From NCBI GenBank assembly GCA_964017185.1, contig OZ024871.1, positions 31,596,488 to 31,660,487 of the forward strand: a DNA stretch of 64,000 bases. The letters are read 5' to 3'. The notes below the pieces were generated by a model. That model did no database searches. It was given only the letters and a program-made list of their open reading frames with translations, and was not told the DNA's origin. Shown here in pieces: positions 36,250 to 49,900 of the stretch (position 1 is its first letter; each line of letters starts with the position of its first letter). The stretch is from Rugalucina vietnamica (Eukaryota > Mollusca > Bivalvia > Lucinida > Lucinidae). Position numbers and translations under genes: made by a program.

Positions 36250-37408
36250 TGGTCACAGCTGAAGGACTCCACCCGCACCGTATGACAACAGGTAGTACTG
36301 ATTACATATTATAGTAGCTGTAGGACACGCACGGCCATATATGAAATCGCTCCGCCGATAATTAACCAAGTTTAGTGGGCACTTTCTTCAAATTATTTGA
36401 ATTGATGCTTTACGTCCCAGTCAACAGCAAGGGTCATGTCGGGATGCTGCCTCCATTTTATTGGACTTTTACCCAACATTAGGGTGCCATGACACTTAAA
36501 ATGTCCATCATAAATAAGCCAACTATGATAATGTGGTTTGACTAAACCACTTTTCCTGGGCAGGCTCAGACGAGCGGTTAACCAGTAATGAGATAGTCGG
36601 ACAGTACATTGGAAGCTTTGCCTGGAGGCACAAGCAGCCCATCTATTTCTCCCAGGCCCCAATGGGCGGGGGCCAAAATATGCGCTTGTCATTTTGCGCT
36701 TTTACCGGATGACTTCAGAATCACTGAGTGCATTTTTTCTCAACTCAATTGCAGTTCCATGATGTATCAAGAGACCTATCTATATCAACAAAAACGAATT
36801 TTGTATGTCTTGCAGTACATAGTTGAAGCTGGTGTATCGTGGGGGAGATCTTTCCTAGTTTATGTCTTGGCAGCATAAGATACGCCATCAAACGTTTCTC
36901 AAGCAGATTAGCGATGATTGAAGCCGTTTGTTTGTCAGAAAAACCAGCGCCATTCATCATCAGCATAGACATACATCACATCAATTAGTGTGCCAGTGAA
37001 GACAGATTTCCTCGTAAATGATCGACTTGCTCCCGAAATACATACATCATCATTATGTTCGCTCATGCGCAGTGTTGGAGATACTCCAGTGGATGTACAT
37101 TTACAGATCAGCTAGCTAAGCATTCCTTTCGCTGTCCGCAATTCCTCTGTACAATAACGACCACACTTTTGTATAGGTCTATAGGGAGTCCACCTGTGGA
37201 CATCAGGCATACATAAACATAAACAACAGAAATAACCTGTATTGGAAGGTGGCCTCCGTTTTAATCAAAATATATGTACATCAGCTTACATAGGAACATG
37301 TGTAGCTATATATGTACATTCTTCAAATGTAAAAAGATATGGAACTAAAACGCAAATGGTTACAGCAATCTTAAACGTTAAATCATATATATTTAAGAAA
37401 TGAATTTC
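36250..37408. other. Non-coding stretch with a SINE-like repeat
   Basis: The segment 36393-36575 is complementary to 51613-51800; shared words include GAGCCTGCCCAGG, AAAGTGGTT, TGGAGGCA and GCTGTTGACT. The pair therefore forms a dispersed repeat family in opposite orientations. No host exon is recognised. Confidence 0.55.
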
Positions 37409-37540
37409 ATTTTTTTCTGATGTTCATGGAGCTATGACCTACAGTGGGTCTCGTGCAAAGGGAATGAACCCCGAAGGGGTTCATGTAAGCTTTGCTAGCG
37501 ACCTACTGTGGCTCAAAGCTCCATGAACATTAGAAAAAAT
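37409..37540. mobile_element. Small palindromic MITE
   Basis: The arms (37409-37450 and 37500-37540) pair through TTCTGATGTTCATGGAGCT and GACCTACAGTGG. The centre carries another small hairpin, GAACCCCGAAGGGGTTC. It is 132 bp and non-coding. Confidence 0.65.
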
Positions 37541-37750
37541 AATCTCATTGTTTATTTTACATATGATCAAGGCGATCACATTTACAAGCAGATAGAGAAT
37601 TTACACAAAAAGCGGAACGGCATCGATGGCGTCATGGCGTTTACAACGTCTAATCACATTGGCGAGAGCCATGTCTTTATGACGTCAAGAGTGATCATGA
37701 GACGTCACGTGACACGATGTTGTTTATGGAACTATGTTCTGTAGATTCAC

Positions 37751-38460
37751 TAAGGCCAAAAAAAAATAAAAGAGTGTTTCCGGTAACATGCCAGAAAAAA
37801 TGGGTCGATAGGTAGGGATGTTTGAAGATACCTGAACATAGATATACAGTTTAATCAGAATTAAACTGTTTTCTCCTCCAGTGCACATGCACAGCTTCTT
37901 AATTAAAACTTCAATTCAACATTTTTTATTTGGATGAAGCTTCCACTTGGTCCACATGATACTTCAGCAAACACTTAAGGTACAGGTGATAATGCATTAC
38001 TGTTTCAAAGCACTCAATCCTTGCATTGTGAATCTGCAATTGTGCCTGTAAGCGTACATAGTGATTCGACAAATGGCAATATTTTACTGCTCACAAATAT
38101 AGTATATGTTATAAATAAAAAAATATTGTCATTTCAACTCATCTGTCCTTTGCTATCATTTTCAGATAAGACATGCCAGTGAACAGTCCTTGCTGAATGT
38201 GCAAACTGCAAAATTTTGAGAATTTGTTGGCCACTGCCACTGGAGGCCGCCATTTTATCAGTACTGCACATGCGCATGTATTGATTGTATAATCAACGGT
38301 ACGCTAACTGTGATATTCTTTTGCCGGTCAGGTACTTGAAAAACGCGATCTTTTTTCGATTTTCGAGTTTTTATTTTCGGAAAACAGGAAAACAATATTA
38401 GAGTCGGGGAGTTTTTGACAGGGTCGGTCGGGTTACCGGAAGCATTTTTTTTTGGCCTAA
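37751..38460. mobile_element. TIR element, about 710 bp
   Basis: The left end TAAGGCCAAAAAAAAAT (37751) with TTCCGGTAAC (37778-37787) is matched in inverse by the right end GGTTACCGGAAGC and TTTTTTTTTGGCCTAA (38431-38460). The inverted match is imperfect and about 30 bp long. A CRE-type site lies just outside at 37680-37687. The interior is non-coding. Confidence 0.5.
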
Positions 38461-38547
38461 GACTTTGCATTTGAAATGCAAATCTAAAAATATGAATAGA
38501 TCATTTTAACTATTTATACCCATGTACCACACAGATGTCTATAGAAT

Positions 38548-38772
38548 GAGCCGCGACGCGAGAAACCCGGTTTTCGGGGTTTCCGACATAAACCGGCATG
38601 TACAGTCACAGAAACAGGCTAGAACATTGAAATTCCGGATTTAAGAAGAAGAGGGATTGTATTATCCGTGCAGTGAAAACAAAGGCGCTGATCAGCTTCT
38701 CAGTTACTGCGAAGCTGATCTGCGCATTTGTTTTCGAATAGGCAAAAATCCGGTTTTCACATGATTCGGCTC
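38548..38772 (-). mobile_element. Hairpin MITE family, copy 1 (225 bp)
   Basis: The ends are GAGCCGCGACGCGAGAAAC and its inverted counterpart TTTTCACATGATTCGGCTC. The hairpin AACAAAGGCGCTGATCAGCTT with its complement lies near the right end, opposite to copies 3 and 4. Flanks GAAT and AAAT agree in three of four bases. Confidence 0.75.
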
Positions 38773-39034
38773 AAATCATAACATATGTAAAATGCCAAGC
38801 ATCTGCACCCATATTTATAAATCGTAAGTGGCATAGAAAACAGAATAGCCCGTATGCACGGAAACGCTATAGATCAAGACAAATTTTAATATTTTTCACA
38901 ATGAGTGATGGGTATTCTTCCAAGCATGCCATATTTTTATAGACAGGGTCTGGCGAAATATTTTTAAAGACAGGAAAACGCAAATATGTGCAAAAATATC
39001 TAAATCTTCGTGCACAACTTCTCTATTGTATGTT

Positions 39035-39038
<4 letters not shown>

Positions 39039-39089
<51 letters not shown>
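39039..39089. repeat. (TG)n microsatellite, about 25 units
   Basis: Uninterrupted TG run of about 50 bp. Confidence 0.97.
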
Positions 39090-39090
<1 letters not shown>

Positions 39091-42000
39091 AGAGGAACCA
39101 ACATAATCCATTTACTTATTTCCCACTCCTTATTCAGACAGCCAAGACAACGTGAGGGGTTGCGTTTGACCAGTTCATAGAATATATAGCGATCAGGACC
39201 ATTACATTGAACCGAACCTGATTCAGGAGTTGCAAGGTTGTTGGGTTGAGAAGCCTACTAAACCTTATCATGCCGTGGGCAATGCATGTTAAACGTTTCG
39301 ATAAGACTTTGAACGTTTGGCACTCTAAGTCTAAGGACAGGAAAGTGAGAGTGTGTTCCCTTATTTCCACACCTGGTCATAGAATTGGTCTAGAACCTAA
39401 TACACTATGCACATGGTAGGTCCGTTACACGTGTAAAAAGTTCTTCCGCTCCGTGTGTGTCCCCACTCCTAATCAGTCACTTGCGAGTTGGACTGTTAAT
39501 GATGGTACATTTAGCAATTCCATTCATATTCACGTGAATCGACGCACTATTAGACATTTTGCATTTTTCATATTCGTTAATGCAAATGGCTTATTCGTTA
39601 ATGCAAATGGCTTATCTGCGCAAACTGAGCAGTTAGTTTTTTGCGAAAATAGGTACTATGGTATAACTAGCTCGTATCCATTTTGCAGAGCTGGTTGTCA
39701 TGAAAGACGCACACTAAGGCCAAAAAGATCTGTTTTCTTGTTCCCTCCCTCTTAACTTTATCCTCTTTATCAGGTCATAAAATAGCAATTTGTCTTAACC
39801 AATATACACGCCAGCTCACCTTCAAAGGAAAAACTGATATCGTTAATAACCCGGTTTCACCCTGGGTGACCCAAACACTTAAGCTGGCGTTAAAGTTGAG
39901 AAAAAACAGACATTCACCATTTAGGGTTTCTTTACTGGGTTTAAGATTAAAGAGCATCACTTAACGATATAAACATGTGTTTTATATATTTTAAGTAACC
40001 GGAGAGATAAGGAATGGTTTATGTGCAGGTTCGCACACATACCAGTCTCACATACCACATACCGGTTAAAACAAAGCAGAATGTTTTAATTACCTACTTC
40101 ATTACTGACCATTGTTTGGACAGACAACCGTGGCTTGCAGACTTTGAGAACTTGTTTCTGTTTTGAAATTCTATTTTCGTTAAAGGAAAATGCATACAGA
40201 CACGTACCTACATAATACATTCGTGTTTGAAGCTTTAGCTCCTTATTACAGATTAAAGAATCCCTACACATTATTTTGCTGAACCAACCATTGTTAAACA
40301 AATTTGGAATTTTAGCCCTACCCCGTGACCTGAGACTCTGTCCAGGCAAACAATGGTCTCTGGACACAGATATAATATACAACTTTCTTACATTATTCAG
40401 GCTACCTTACTCCGACCTGAGAGGTACGTTACACACAGCAAAAATGACTCGATATGCAATGACAGGTGAAGCCATGATGGTAATCATGCAACTCAAACTG
40501 ACGGTATAACTGCTAACCTTTTCTGAAGACCACCTACAAGTTTGTTTTCAAGCCTAACAAGGGCTCGACACATGTCATTAACTGACGACCATTGAATGTT
40601 GTTGGAAACGCCTTTTCTAATTAGCGCCTGGACAACCCAAAATTAAACTATCAAGTGTCCTGGACGGGTAACAAAGATATTGGTGTCTTTATGCTGGCCC
40701 CAAAGGAGTAAATAGGCTTGTGTAGCCTAAAGATCTGATTTATAGCACATGTGTGATGTTTCGACGGAAAGGCTATGGGTATACTTATCCAGATTGTATC
40801 AGAAGGCAACCTGGATAAATTCAGATAAGCAGGGGGAATCATTCAACGTCGGCAACGTCATAAAATACGCTAGAAGCTAGCGTAACAAACTCATTTTACA
40901 CTGAGTTTTCTTATATGGGAGTCAGGCTATGGCCACAATAGGAGTACAATGTACCGCATAGGTTGTTCCTATTGGTTGAATAGCAAGAATGTGTAACGTT
41001 GCGTGCTTTCCTGCAGAAAACACGATACTTTTGACGCACATAAATTTGACAAGGTTGTGTGTGATATGGTTGTTTCAAACAGCGCAGTCAGTGTTATGTT
41101 TCTAAAAACCATTATTTAAGCCTGGTTTGCATCAAGAAAATGAAATTTTACTGCTTCAATCAAACGATCTTGGCACTTATGTTAAAGTGATTTATCATCT
41201 GTGTCTAAACTAGCGAGCTCTGAAACAAGTTACAGGGCTTCCCTGACAAGTACAAATGACGTAATTTATATGCTGCTTCCAAAATATTTTAATGAACCTT
41301 CAAACAGTAGAAGAACAGCTCATAGGCCGTAAATCATCGATGAAATAAATTTGACACGTCTTTCTGGAAGCCTTGATCATTGCGCGCTTGCTTTTTGTGA
41401 TATATTACAAATTAACAGGCTATGTAAGCGCCCAGCAGACTACAAGACTTCGACAAAAGTATTTTATAAGAATTATTGTTGATCGTTGGCGGCTGTTGAA
41501 TGCAAAATAGATTGAAAGCGCACGAAAGAGAGCAATGATTCTTGGCTCTGTATTAATTCAGTGATAGAAAGAGATTGAAAACCGGCTATAAATTGACTTT
41601 TGTGGTCTCAAGCCAATGTATCATTCCGCGCCGGAAGACCAAGAGCCATTTGTCGATACGAACATATGATCGACGACGATATATTGCCTATCAGCTACGT
41701 CTAAAGCTAATTGTATAGCGTGATTTATAATATCATATGCTTCACAGATTCGTTATTTGATACGAAAAATCGACCCTGGTTGTGTTTAAAGAAAGAAAAT
41801 GGAAATTGAGAATTCTCATTAATGGTATTAAAGGCGCAGATTCTAATAAAACATCCCAGGAAATACAATTATACGAAACCGGAGAGAAGTGGGAAGATCA
41901 TTAGAGTTCGAATCTTTTGTGTGTTACTTCTCTATACATTGTACTGAACTTTGTGTGTTATTGTACAGTACAAGAACAAGTACAAAAGTAGCCTCCACTT

Positions 42001-43740
42001 TGTAACAAAATGAGTTCCAGTCTGTTTCAAAATGTAATATGAAATAAGGCACTACCTTTTTCTCGACGCTCTACTCCCATTGCGCAGTTAATTTTATAAT
42101 AAGGTACATAGATATGGCAGATTTCTCACCCTGGGATCCTTCCAGGGGTTTTGGGGATCTGTGGAAAAAGACACTTTGTTTTCAGGGATCTTGGGAGAAG
42201 GTAGTTGCGAACACTCTCTTTTGCTAACATATGTTCCATACCACTTCTTTGCTTTCGTATATGCAAAGTTAATTGATCAATTAGTATAATGCAGCGCGTG
42301 TTGTAAAACGTCACGATGACGTCAAACTACATGTAAAATTTATTGACCAATTAGCGTGTTGAAATGTCACGATGACGTCAAACATTTCAAAATGGCTGAC
42401 ATTGACGTCATTTCCAAGAGTGCGTGCGGATCAGTGAAACTGACCAATGAATAACATTTCCTAACGATTTATGCAAATTTACCGGGCGAATTCTGGTTCC
42501 GGTTGACGAAAGATTGTTTTTCTATCAATGTAGAGAAGAAAGAGTAGAACAGAACATTTTTACCACCTTCTATCATAAGAGCGACGCTTCGCGTCGCTAT
42601 TAATCTCCATTTGAACCGGGTTGTTATAAACATTTTTGTGAAGGTTCCGATACTCCTATTTTGTTGTACTTTTAAATTAAATACGCGTGCGTATTCCTAA
42701 AAATTTAATTTTCCTCTTTTTCTTTTAGGTAAGTGGCATATAAGTATGCTCTGTTAGTTTTACACTATCGCATGCCATTTGGTTTGTCTTATTGACAGAT
42801 AGCCTTCAACGACGCCTGACCAATGTTTTGAATGGGATCAACTTTGACAAAATACATACATGTATGCTATGAAAAATAAAGAAAAAAAACAACAACATAG
42901 AATCTGATGATGTCATTGGCCAACAGGTATCGACTTGTAAGATATCTCTCATGTCATATAGTCGAATCTATCAAAATTGAAGTTCGCTTTCCATATATAA
43001 AGCGGTTAGTATTTATCAAATATTATGTTCACGTGCTTCAGTTGTTGATTTGTGTAGTTTAGTTTGATGTAAGTTGATGGGTTTGAACTATCTGTCAAAT
43101 GTCAAGAAAGCGCTTAAACATTTTTTTCAATTAGTCTAAAAGCCACTATTTTCCATATAAACTGCTTTTCAATGAATAAATCATGTTTAATAATCGCATC
43201 AATTATATATAATATGACAGACGTTATTTACCAAAACTGATGACAGACGTAGATAAGAAACACACATCATAGAAAATGGCAATTATATAACCAATTAATG
43301 TTTATTAATATTGCAATATGTATACGTATGAAGGTTTTTTGATCTCGCTGACATTTCTCTCATGTGTCCAATAGCGTGAGGAAAATCTAAACGTAGCTTG
43401 ACAGAATATTAAATGCCATAATGATATATCACAGTCTGCCACAAATACTGTGGTTACTGGTACCTTTTTCTGCGCACCCATACCAAGAGTCATTCCAATC
43501 TAAGTAAGCATTTTACAGAAATCTAGATAACCAATAAAATATTGTCCATTTTTGACATGCCAAAGAGATGAACTGTCCAGAATATTCAATAGATGATAGA
43601 CGGGTTAGCCGAAACTAAAGTAGCGGTAGTATATGATCTTGCTCTTGATAATGTCCAAATACGCTCTGACGTCATCCTTGGAGGATCGAAAGTGACGGAC
43701 GAGAAGTTGAAACAATGAGAGATTAAAAGAATCTATGATG
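39090..43740. other. Long non-coding stretch
   Basis: No gene recognised. Notable small features are a 21-bp word TTCGTTAATGCAAATGGCTTA repeated in tandem at about 39572-39613, a duplicated CRE-containing block at 42270-42390, and a short hairpin GCGACGCTTCGCGTCGC at 42581-42598. Confidence 0.5.
42317..42410. promoter_or_regulatory. Three CRE-type TGACGTCA sites
   Basis: Exact TGACGTCA palindromes occur at 42317-42324, 42373-42380 and 42403-42410. The first two lie in a duplicated block (GTCACGATGACGTCAAAC), so two of the three share one origin. No adjacent gene is recognised and regulatory use is speculative. Confidence 0.3.
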
Positions 43741-43742
43741 GG

Positions 43743-43869
43743 GTTGAGGCCGATACAAGGAAATCTCAGGCAAGTTTTCAGATTATTCAAGTCTCATCCG
43801 AGGCTCTGCCGAGGACGAGACTCGAATAATCTGAAAACGAGCCTGAAATTTCCTTGTTGAGGCTTCAAC
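43743..43869. mobile_element. Palindromic MITE (127 bp)
   Basis: The arms 43743-43795 and 43817-43869 are complementary with few mismatches (GTTGAGGC...AAGGAAAT...TCAGATTATTC against GAATAATCTGA...ATTTCCTTG...GAGGCTTCAAC). The 21-nt loop is GC-richer. Transcripts would form a near-perfect hairpin of about 53 bp. Confidence 0.7.
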
Positions 43870-43879
43870 ACCATCATTG

Positions 43880-45500
43880 ATCATTTTCTCTCCCACCTTT
43901 TAAAAAAATTTGACTCAGAATAGGCTTCAAGTTCCGTTCAGGCAGCCATTTTGTTTGGACATAAACAATATGCAAATTAGCCAGTGAAACAAATAAAAAT
44001 GATTTTGTATTTGCACTCACCTTACACAAATATTCAATCATCATTTTGATTTATTCACAAAATTCCCGGCAAAATTAAATTTTTAGATTTTTATGAGAGC
44101 AGCAGACTACAATTACTATTGATATCTTTTTGAAATTAACACCTGCTGGGCTATTTTTGTCTCTGACAGGTGACACCTAGCTCATCACTCCTTATATGGA
44201 AGTAAGCATGAGGTGTACATTTCCATTAGCTAAATACAGAAATGATTGACATTTTGAGACAGCTAAAATTGTACTAGTACTGAGACAGAAATATCTCAGA
44301 CAGGCACACAAAGGGATATGCTTGTCTGGTGGGTGAGAAAAGTTAGCCTGACAAGAAAGCAGCAGCATGAAACGAGTTAACATTAAACGTATACCGCTGT
44401 GAACACAGGGACATGTAAGAGGTGAATAAGTGTCAGGGGAGGGGTGGGGGGCAACACAGCTAAAATCATGAAATAGGTGGGAACACTTGTCTATCGATGA
44501 GGTTCTTGTCAATGGTTGTTCCTCGCAATACAATTTTATATATCAAAAAGGGATTGCATGAACATGTCAACAAATTAATATCGTTTATATGCAAGTTAGT
44601 GTTATATACTCATGCCTTCCGTCTGCACGCTGGAAGCCAAAATGTAAAGGCTTTGTTTTTGTTTGTAAAACTGGAGACCCGGTTGTAATTTACCTTTTGC
44701 GTATGGCAAGTAGAAACCGAAGGTTCGTGAATCGATACAAATAGATCTAGAATCCCAACTCAGACACCAGTCTGGAAAAGGAACAGCAAAAAACATCGCG
44801 AAAAAAATACAACACTCACAAAGAGCAAAATGACGAGCTCTTTCCCAAAATGGTAGCCATCCGGCTTGCATCAACAAAAATATAGAGCCTACGAGAACAA
44901 CAGAGGTAGACAGAATAAGCAGAAAGTAAATGAAATATGTATTGAGTGAAAAGCTACCAGAGAAATTGTTTTGTGTTTGGTTAAAGAAAGTGAAATGTTT
45001 GTCAGTTCGCGTTTTTGGCTTAACGTTAAAAAAAGAAGTCGCATATCTGTACCGTGGGTTGAATAAACCTAACGGCAGCTTCCTTTTCGTGGAAGTATAC
45101 TCTGCGCCCTGTGTTCAACTGACAACTGGTTGATAATGTACGGGACCAACTGGAAATGGAATTAAAGTAATTGTTTCATTAAACCACCTCGATGATGTTT
45201 GTCAGATTCCAGCAATTTAATGCCGAAAATTACATGAATATGTATATTGAAGGCGCCAGTCTGAATTATAGCTGTCAGTTATTACATTATAAGTATGATC
45301 TATTTTACAATTTATTGCCGAGCGCCTTAAAAGGTTTAAACATAGATGTTATTTATGATGACGTTTAATGGCGTTAAAAGATCACACAAACTTTATAGTC
45401 GACAACATTAGTTAAAAGGTGTTAAGTATCTTGCCATGTGTGGCCAATAAAATTTACGGAACTTTAAGGTGTCCCCTTTACTTATTCATTCTGGTCTCTG
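43880..45500. other. Non-coding stretch
   Basis: Nothing recognised. Short open frames here (for example 44192-44533 and 44602-44877, minus strand) have no family motif. Confidence 0.5.
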
Positions 45501-45504
45501 GGTC

Positions 45505-46030
45505 ATTTGGGTACCGGCTCGTTTCGATCCTTTGGTTATTGCAGTATCGCGTTGTTTCGGTCATGGGTCTTTTCTAACCCGGGTCGTTTCGGCCCCTAGT
45601 AGTTTCGGTACCGGCTCTTTTCAGCCCCGAGTCGTTTTGATCCCAAGTCATTTTGGTCCCGCGTTGTTTCGGTCCCGGGTCATTTTGAACCCGCGTCGTT
45701 TCGGCCAAAAATCATTTCGGCCCCGGGTCGTTTCGGCCCCCATGCCATTTTCGGTCCGAGATCGTTTCGGTATCGGCTCATTTCTGTCTCGGGTCGTTTC
45801 CACCCCATGTTGTATTGGTCCCAGGTCATTTTGGTACCTGGTCGTTTCGATCCTAGGTCATTTGGGACTCAGGTCCTTTTGGTCCACGGTCGTTTCGAAT
45901 CCGGGTCATATTGGTTTAGGGTCGTTCCGATCCCGGTTCGTTTCGGTCCCTGATCATTTCGGACCCGGGTCGTTTCTGTCCAGGGTCCGGGTTGATTATA
46001 TCCCGTACCGTTGCGACCACGGGTCGTGTC
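45505..46030. repeat. 16-bp minisatellite (about 32 units)
   Basis: The unit is GGGTCGTTTCGGTCCC with variation (GAGTCGTTTTGATCCC, AAGTCATTTTGGTCCC, CATGCCATTTTCGGTCC). Sixteen is not a multiple of three, so one translated frame repeats every 16 residues and remains open across the array (45469-46038). The peptide is a product of the repeat and not evidence for a gene. Confidence 0.9.
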
Positions 46031-46710
46031 ATGTATGATTTTTGGGTGTCGCAAGAAGGTAGTGTCTTAATTACATATTATGGAATGTGTATGTCTATAT
46101 AAAAAAAAAAGAAAAAAAAAAAAAAACCTGGACGGATGTCACAATACGAAATTTAAAAGTGGACCTCGCTTTGTTAAAAAAAAAAAAGAATATTATTAAA
46201 CTCTTAAATTAGAAAAAGCATAAAATTTCCTTGAAGTAGGAAACAAAAACATTGACGAAAGAACAATGCCAATTTGTGTGTGGTAGTCTTTCCCTGCAAA
46301 AACTGGCTTGGAGAGAACATTCATATGACATTATGTATTATTCTATTTTCAACACTTAACATACTGAAATGAAATTAAGGAGACTTTGAGTCATTAAAAT
46401 ATGAATTAAACGACATTGCAGGCAGTAAAAGTCAAACAAGTCTCGACATACGATGGTTTAAAAAGGAAATGCGTCAAACTCCCGGAGTCTTCAACTTCGG
46501 AATTAATCGTCAATCAAACCTTGGCATTTTAAAACACAGGTAGTAAATTTCACATGCTCTCAACAACAGTTGAAACAATGTGACATAAAGTTGTCACTTA
46601 ATATTGCAAGAAATTCATGTAAACAGAAGCAACATCAAACATTAAGAGTGATTAAAGGGCAGGTAAAGCTCATTTGCAGGTCTGAAACGTCTCCTGCACA
46701 TCAATCATTT

Positions 46711-46945
46711 GAGCTGCGACGCGTGAAATCCGGCTTTCGGACTTTCCGACCAGGTCCAACACAAAGCGGCCTTTACAATAAAAAAAGAAAGCTAGAATCT
46801 TGAAATTTTGGGTATAAGTAGAGGAGCAATTGTACTATCAGTGTAGTGAAAACAAAGGCGCTGACCAGCTGTGCAGTTTCTGCACAGCTGATCTGCGCAT
46901 TTATTTTCGCATGGGTTATAACTCCGTTTTCTAATGACGCGGCTT
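46711..46945 (-). mobile_element. Hairpin MITE family, copy 2 (235 bp)
   Basis: The element runs from GAGCTGCGACGCGTGAAAT to TTTTCTAATGACGCGGCTT and is flanked by exact ATTT on both sides (46707-46710 and 46946-46949). The hairpin GAAAACAAAGGCGCTGACCA with its complement lies at about 46850-46910. Orientation is reversed relative to copies 3 and 4. Confidence 0.85.
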
Positions 46946-46949
46946 ATTT

Positions 46950-49900
46950 GGTATCTAATGGAAGTTTATTAAGTCTGAGTGATTAATTGTTTCTACCTGG
47001 TACATTAACTTGACGATTGCATTTTTGATTTGTTCATTATCGTTTTGATTTATGAGGTTTTAAAGTCATGTTTTTGATTATAAAGTACATGTGTTGTGAC
47101 ATTATATGTCATTCTTTTGTGAAAACCATATCACTTATATTTCCATTATCTGTACTTCCTCTAGTCTTGTAGTTTAAAGTAAGACCAGGAGTTTGTGATT
47201 CTTTAGAATAATCATTCTGTGAGAGTTATAAGCTGGCCCCATGTGTCCCCAGTTATGCAAACCTGTCCCAAGTTCCACAAAGGCAATCAGATCATACGTA
47301 GAAGTGAAGCAAAGTCATTTTTGTGTATAAAATTTTGTAGAGAAATATGATAACGTGCATCTTAGAATAATACACTTGACCTAAACAAAATAATGAATCG
47401 ACGTCATTACAACGTACTTAAAATGGCGTCCCAGAAAAACGAAAGTAATCGAAAATGGTCATGAGGCGACAAAAGAATACATGTATGATCTATTTGTTAT
47501 AATGGTGCCTCCTGGTAGCAGCTCTTACAAAAGATGTACATTATTGCCGATTTGACTTTTGCACAAGCCCCGGGCGCACAAACTTATTACAGACATTTTC
47601 AAGTACTAAAAGTGTGCAGTGATTATGGATAGTTTTCATCTAACAGGCGTCCAAGACACAATTTATCAGCATGTGCATCGACAGGCTGATCAACGTTTTG
47701 TCATTAAATCAACAGGCATGCTGCAGTCTAACCTGGTCTGGACCTTAAAAATAGTTTTTAATGACAGATTCTAAATTTGTCATTCTTCGCTGCCAAATGC
47801 GGTTTCGGTCACGTGACGAAAGTGACTTTGACTACTTTGTACATTCGCGGCAGAAAAGTAGGGCGATTTGAGAATGGGGAAATTCTCTAAATATTTACTA
47901 GTAAATTTAGATAAATGGTAATCTGTCTGTTATTGTAAGGCTTTAAGGTTTTATTGTCTCAGTCTGAATCGACATTATAACTTAAAATTTGAAAAATGAA
48001 TGATACTGCTAATCAATTAATGCAAACAAAATGAATACATGTCTTTTGTAACTCTTTCTGACTCACAGAAATCATCCGCAGCTCTCATTTCAATGGGAGG
48101 ATACTTAGCTGCGCCATACGTAGTAAATGAGCATAATCTACACGAGGTCTGTTCCGTAAGGCTCGATCACCCGAGGCCCCAAATTGAGCGGATTCTTCTG
48201 TGTCACCATGATCGCTGCCGCTCGTCAGCACTCAAAATAGAAAAATCTCTATAATCTCAAACCAAAATATTGTTCACAATCTAGAAAGTTTTCGACCGCA
48301 CTCAAGATCGAATGTCTTCTCTATTCAACTGATGGCAAAGGGGCAAAGGAATGTGTCAAAGTTTTTGAATAGAATTTAACTTCTGGCTTCTCTGCTGTCT
48401 AAAATCTAACTGTGAGGAATTGCGCGTAGATTACATTGTTAAAAAATAACCACTAAAATCAAAGTTTACAAGAATATGTATGTAAGCAGATACCTCATTT
48501 GATAAAGATTAGATGGGGTTACTAAAAACAGTATTTCACTGTATCCAAAAGAAGAAAAGTCGTTGTTGTTGTTGTACGACAAACAGTACGTCAAATAATT
48601 AAATTTGATAGATATTTATAAATGCCCAATTTGAAAAATGAATGATACTGTTGTTTTCTTATTCATTCGTTTGTATTTCGTGGGCGTTCCCCATTGTCGC
48701 CGACATATAGCGTTCTACACACTAACAAAAACTGAAAAAAACATGGGTAAATGCGGGATACTCTTACTTATTGCCAAATTCCCACAAATCAGGGCGTCAA
48801 ACGCAAGAGATCAAAGTGAGGTCTAGTCAGATCTTGCGAGAACAGAGCGGTCCCGAAGTTGCCAAAATGGTCAGAATAACCGTAAAGATCACAAAATAGC
48901 AAGAAAGACAACGCATTTTAAACTGTATTGAAAGTTTAGATTTGCTGCTGCCATTGCTGCCATTTTTGTGCTATATCCATTTCACTACTTTTGTACTGGC
49001 CAGATGTTTTCTATCGTTTGTCAAAAATCAAACATTGTTGTTGTTTCAATGCAGAAGTAAATGAAGGTGAACCGATGCCCAAGCGTTTAGCGTGTCGAGA
49101 GGTCAAGGGTTCTATCCCTTATTACGTCGGAATGTGTAGCATGGAACAAGACATATTAACTTCCACTAGTACTGGCTTATGTTATTAAGATATATTCATA
49201 TTTTGTATAATCTGTCATTTCAGGGCTTCTCAGCCCTTTGATTTTTTTTTCTGATGCGGCTAACATTCCACTAAAAGAAACATGCACGTGAAAGGCCCGG
49301 TACTAACTTTAGTTCAGTTTCTTGTACAGGTTGGGGTTGTTAGGGTGTTCCCAACCCACCTCCATCTGGCTTATCCAAGCAAAATATCTAACTGAAACAA
49401 ACATTGATCAGGTAGTCTGGATGTGCAGACTGAGCTGTGTTTTCGTTAGTGGAACGTTCGTATGCTTTGGGGAATGTTTCTAGCATGTAAGAACGATTGT
49501 TATGCCATACGAAGCCAGGGGGCGGTATTGCCATGAATACGTAAAGACCGATTGTTCTGTGAACTTTCATTCCATAGCTATTTGCATAGATTTAAATGAC
49601 TAGTAGTCTAAATGACAAGGAGCTAGTGCAACAAAATTCCCGACACTACTTGAATTACATCCACAAAACATGTAGATTATAGGTGAAAATGAATTAATGG
49701 GGTCTTAGATCTATATTCTTTATCTTATTCTAACCTGAAACAAATATTTTGACATATCTGAACCACATAATCTAGAGTGCTTATAGCCTTAAATTCATCA
49801 AAATGTCATGCTATCAACGTGAAAACCATTTTGTGGAACTGGGGACGTACCTTGCCCATGTTTTACATGGAATAAAATTTTACAGCATTTACAAATTATC

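Larger units (their letters stand above)
32470..36250 (-). mobile_element. Decayed non-LTR retrotransposon (LINE, apurinic-endonuclease type)
   Basis: A single copy can be followed on the minus strand from the endonuclease (35545) through reverse transcriptase to the C-terminal region (stop near 32520). The upstream part to about 36250 is likely 5' untranslated or ORF1-region sequence; both outer boundaries are approximate. Coding is broken by several frameshifts and stops, so the copy is dead. It has the apurinic-type endonuclease and long post-RT domain of LINE clades common in marine invertebrates; I cannot assign the clade. Confidence 0.8.

Noticed and set aside
45469..46038. 189-residue plus-strand open frame
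   Set aside because: It is a translation of the 16-bp minisatellite with a 16-residue period.
49056..49140. Possible tRNA-like sequence (GGGTTCTATCCC)
   Set aside because: Only a weak box-B-like hairpin is present; no other tRNA features fit.
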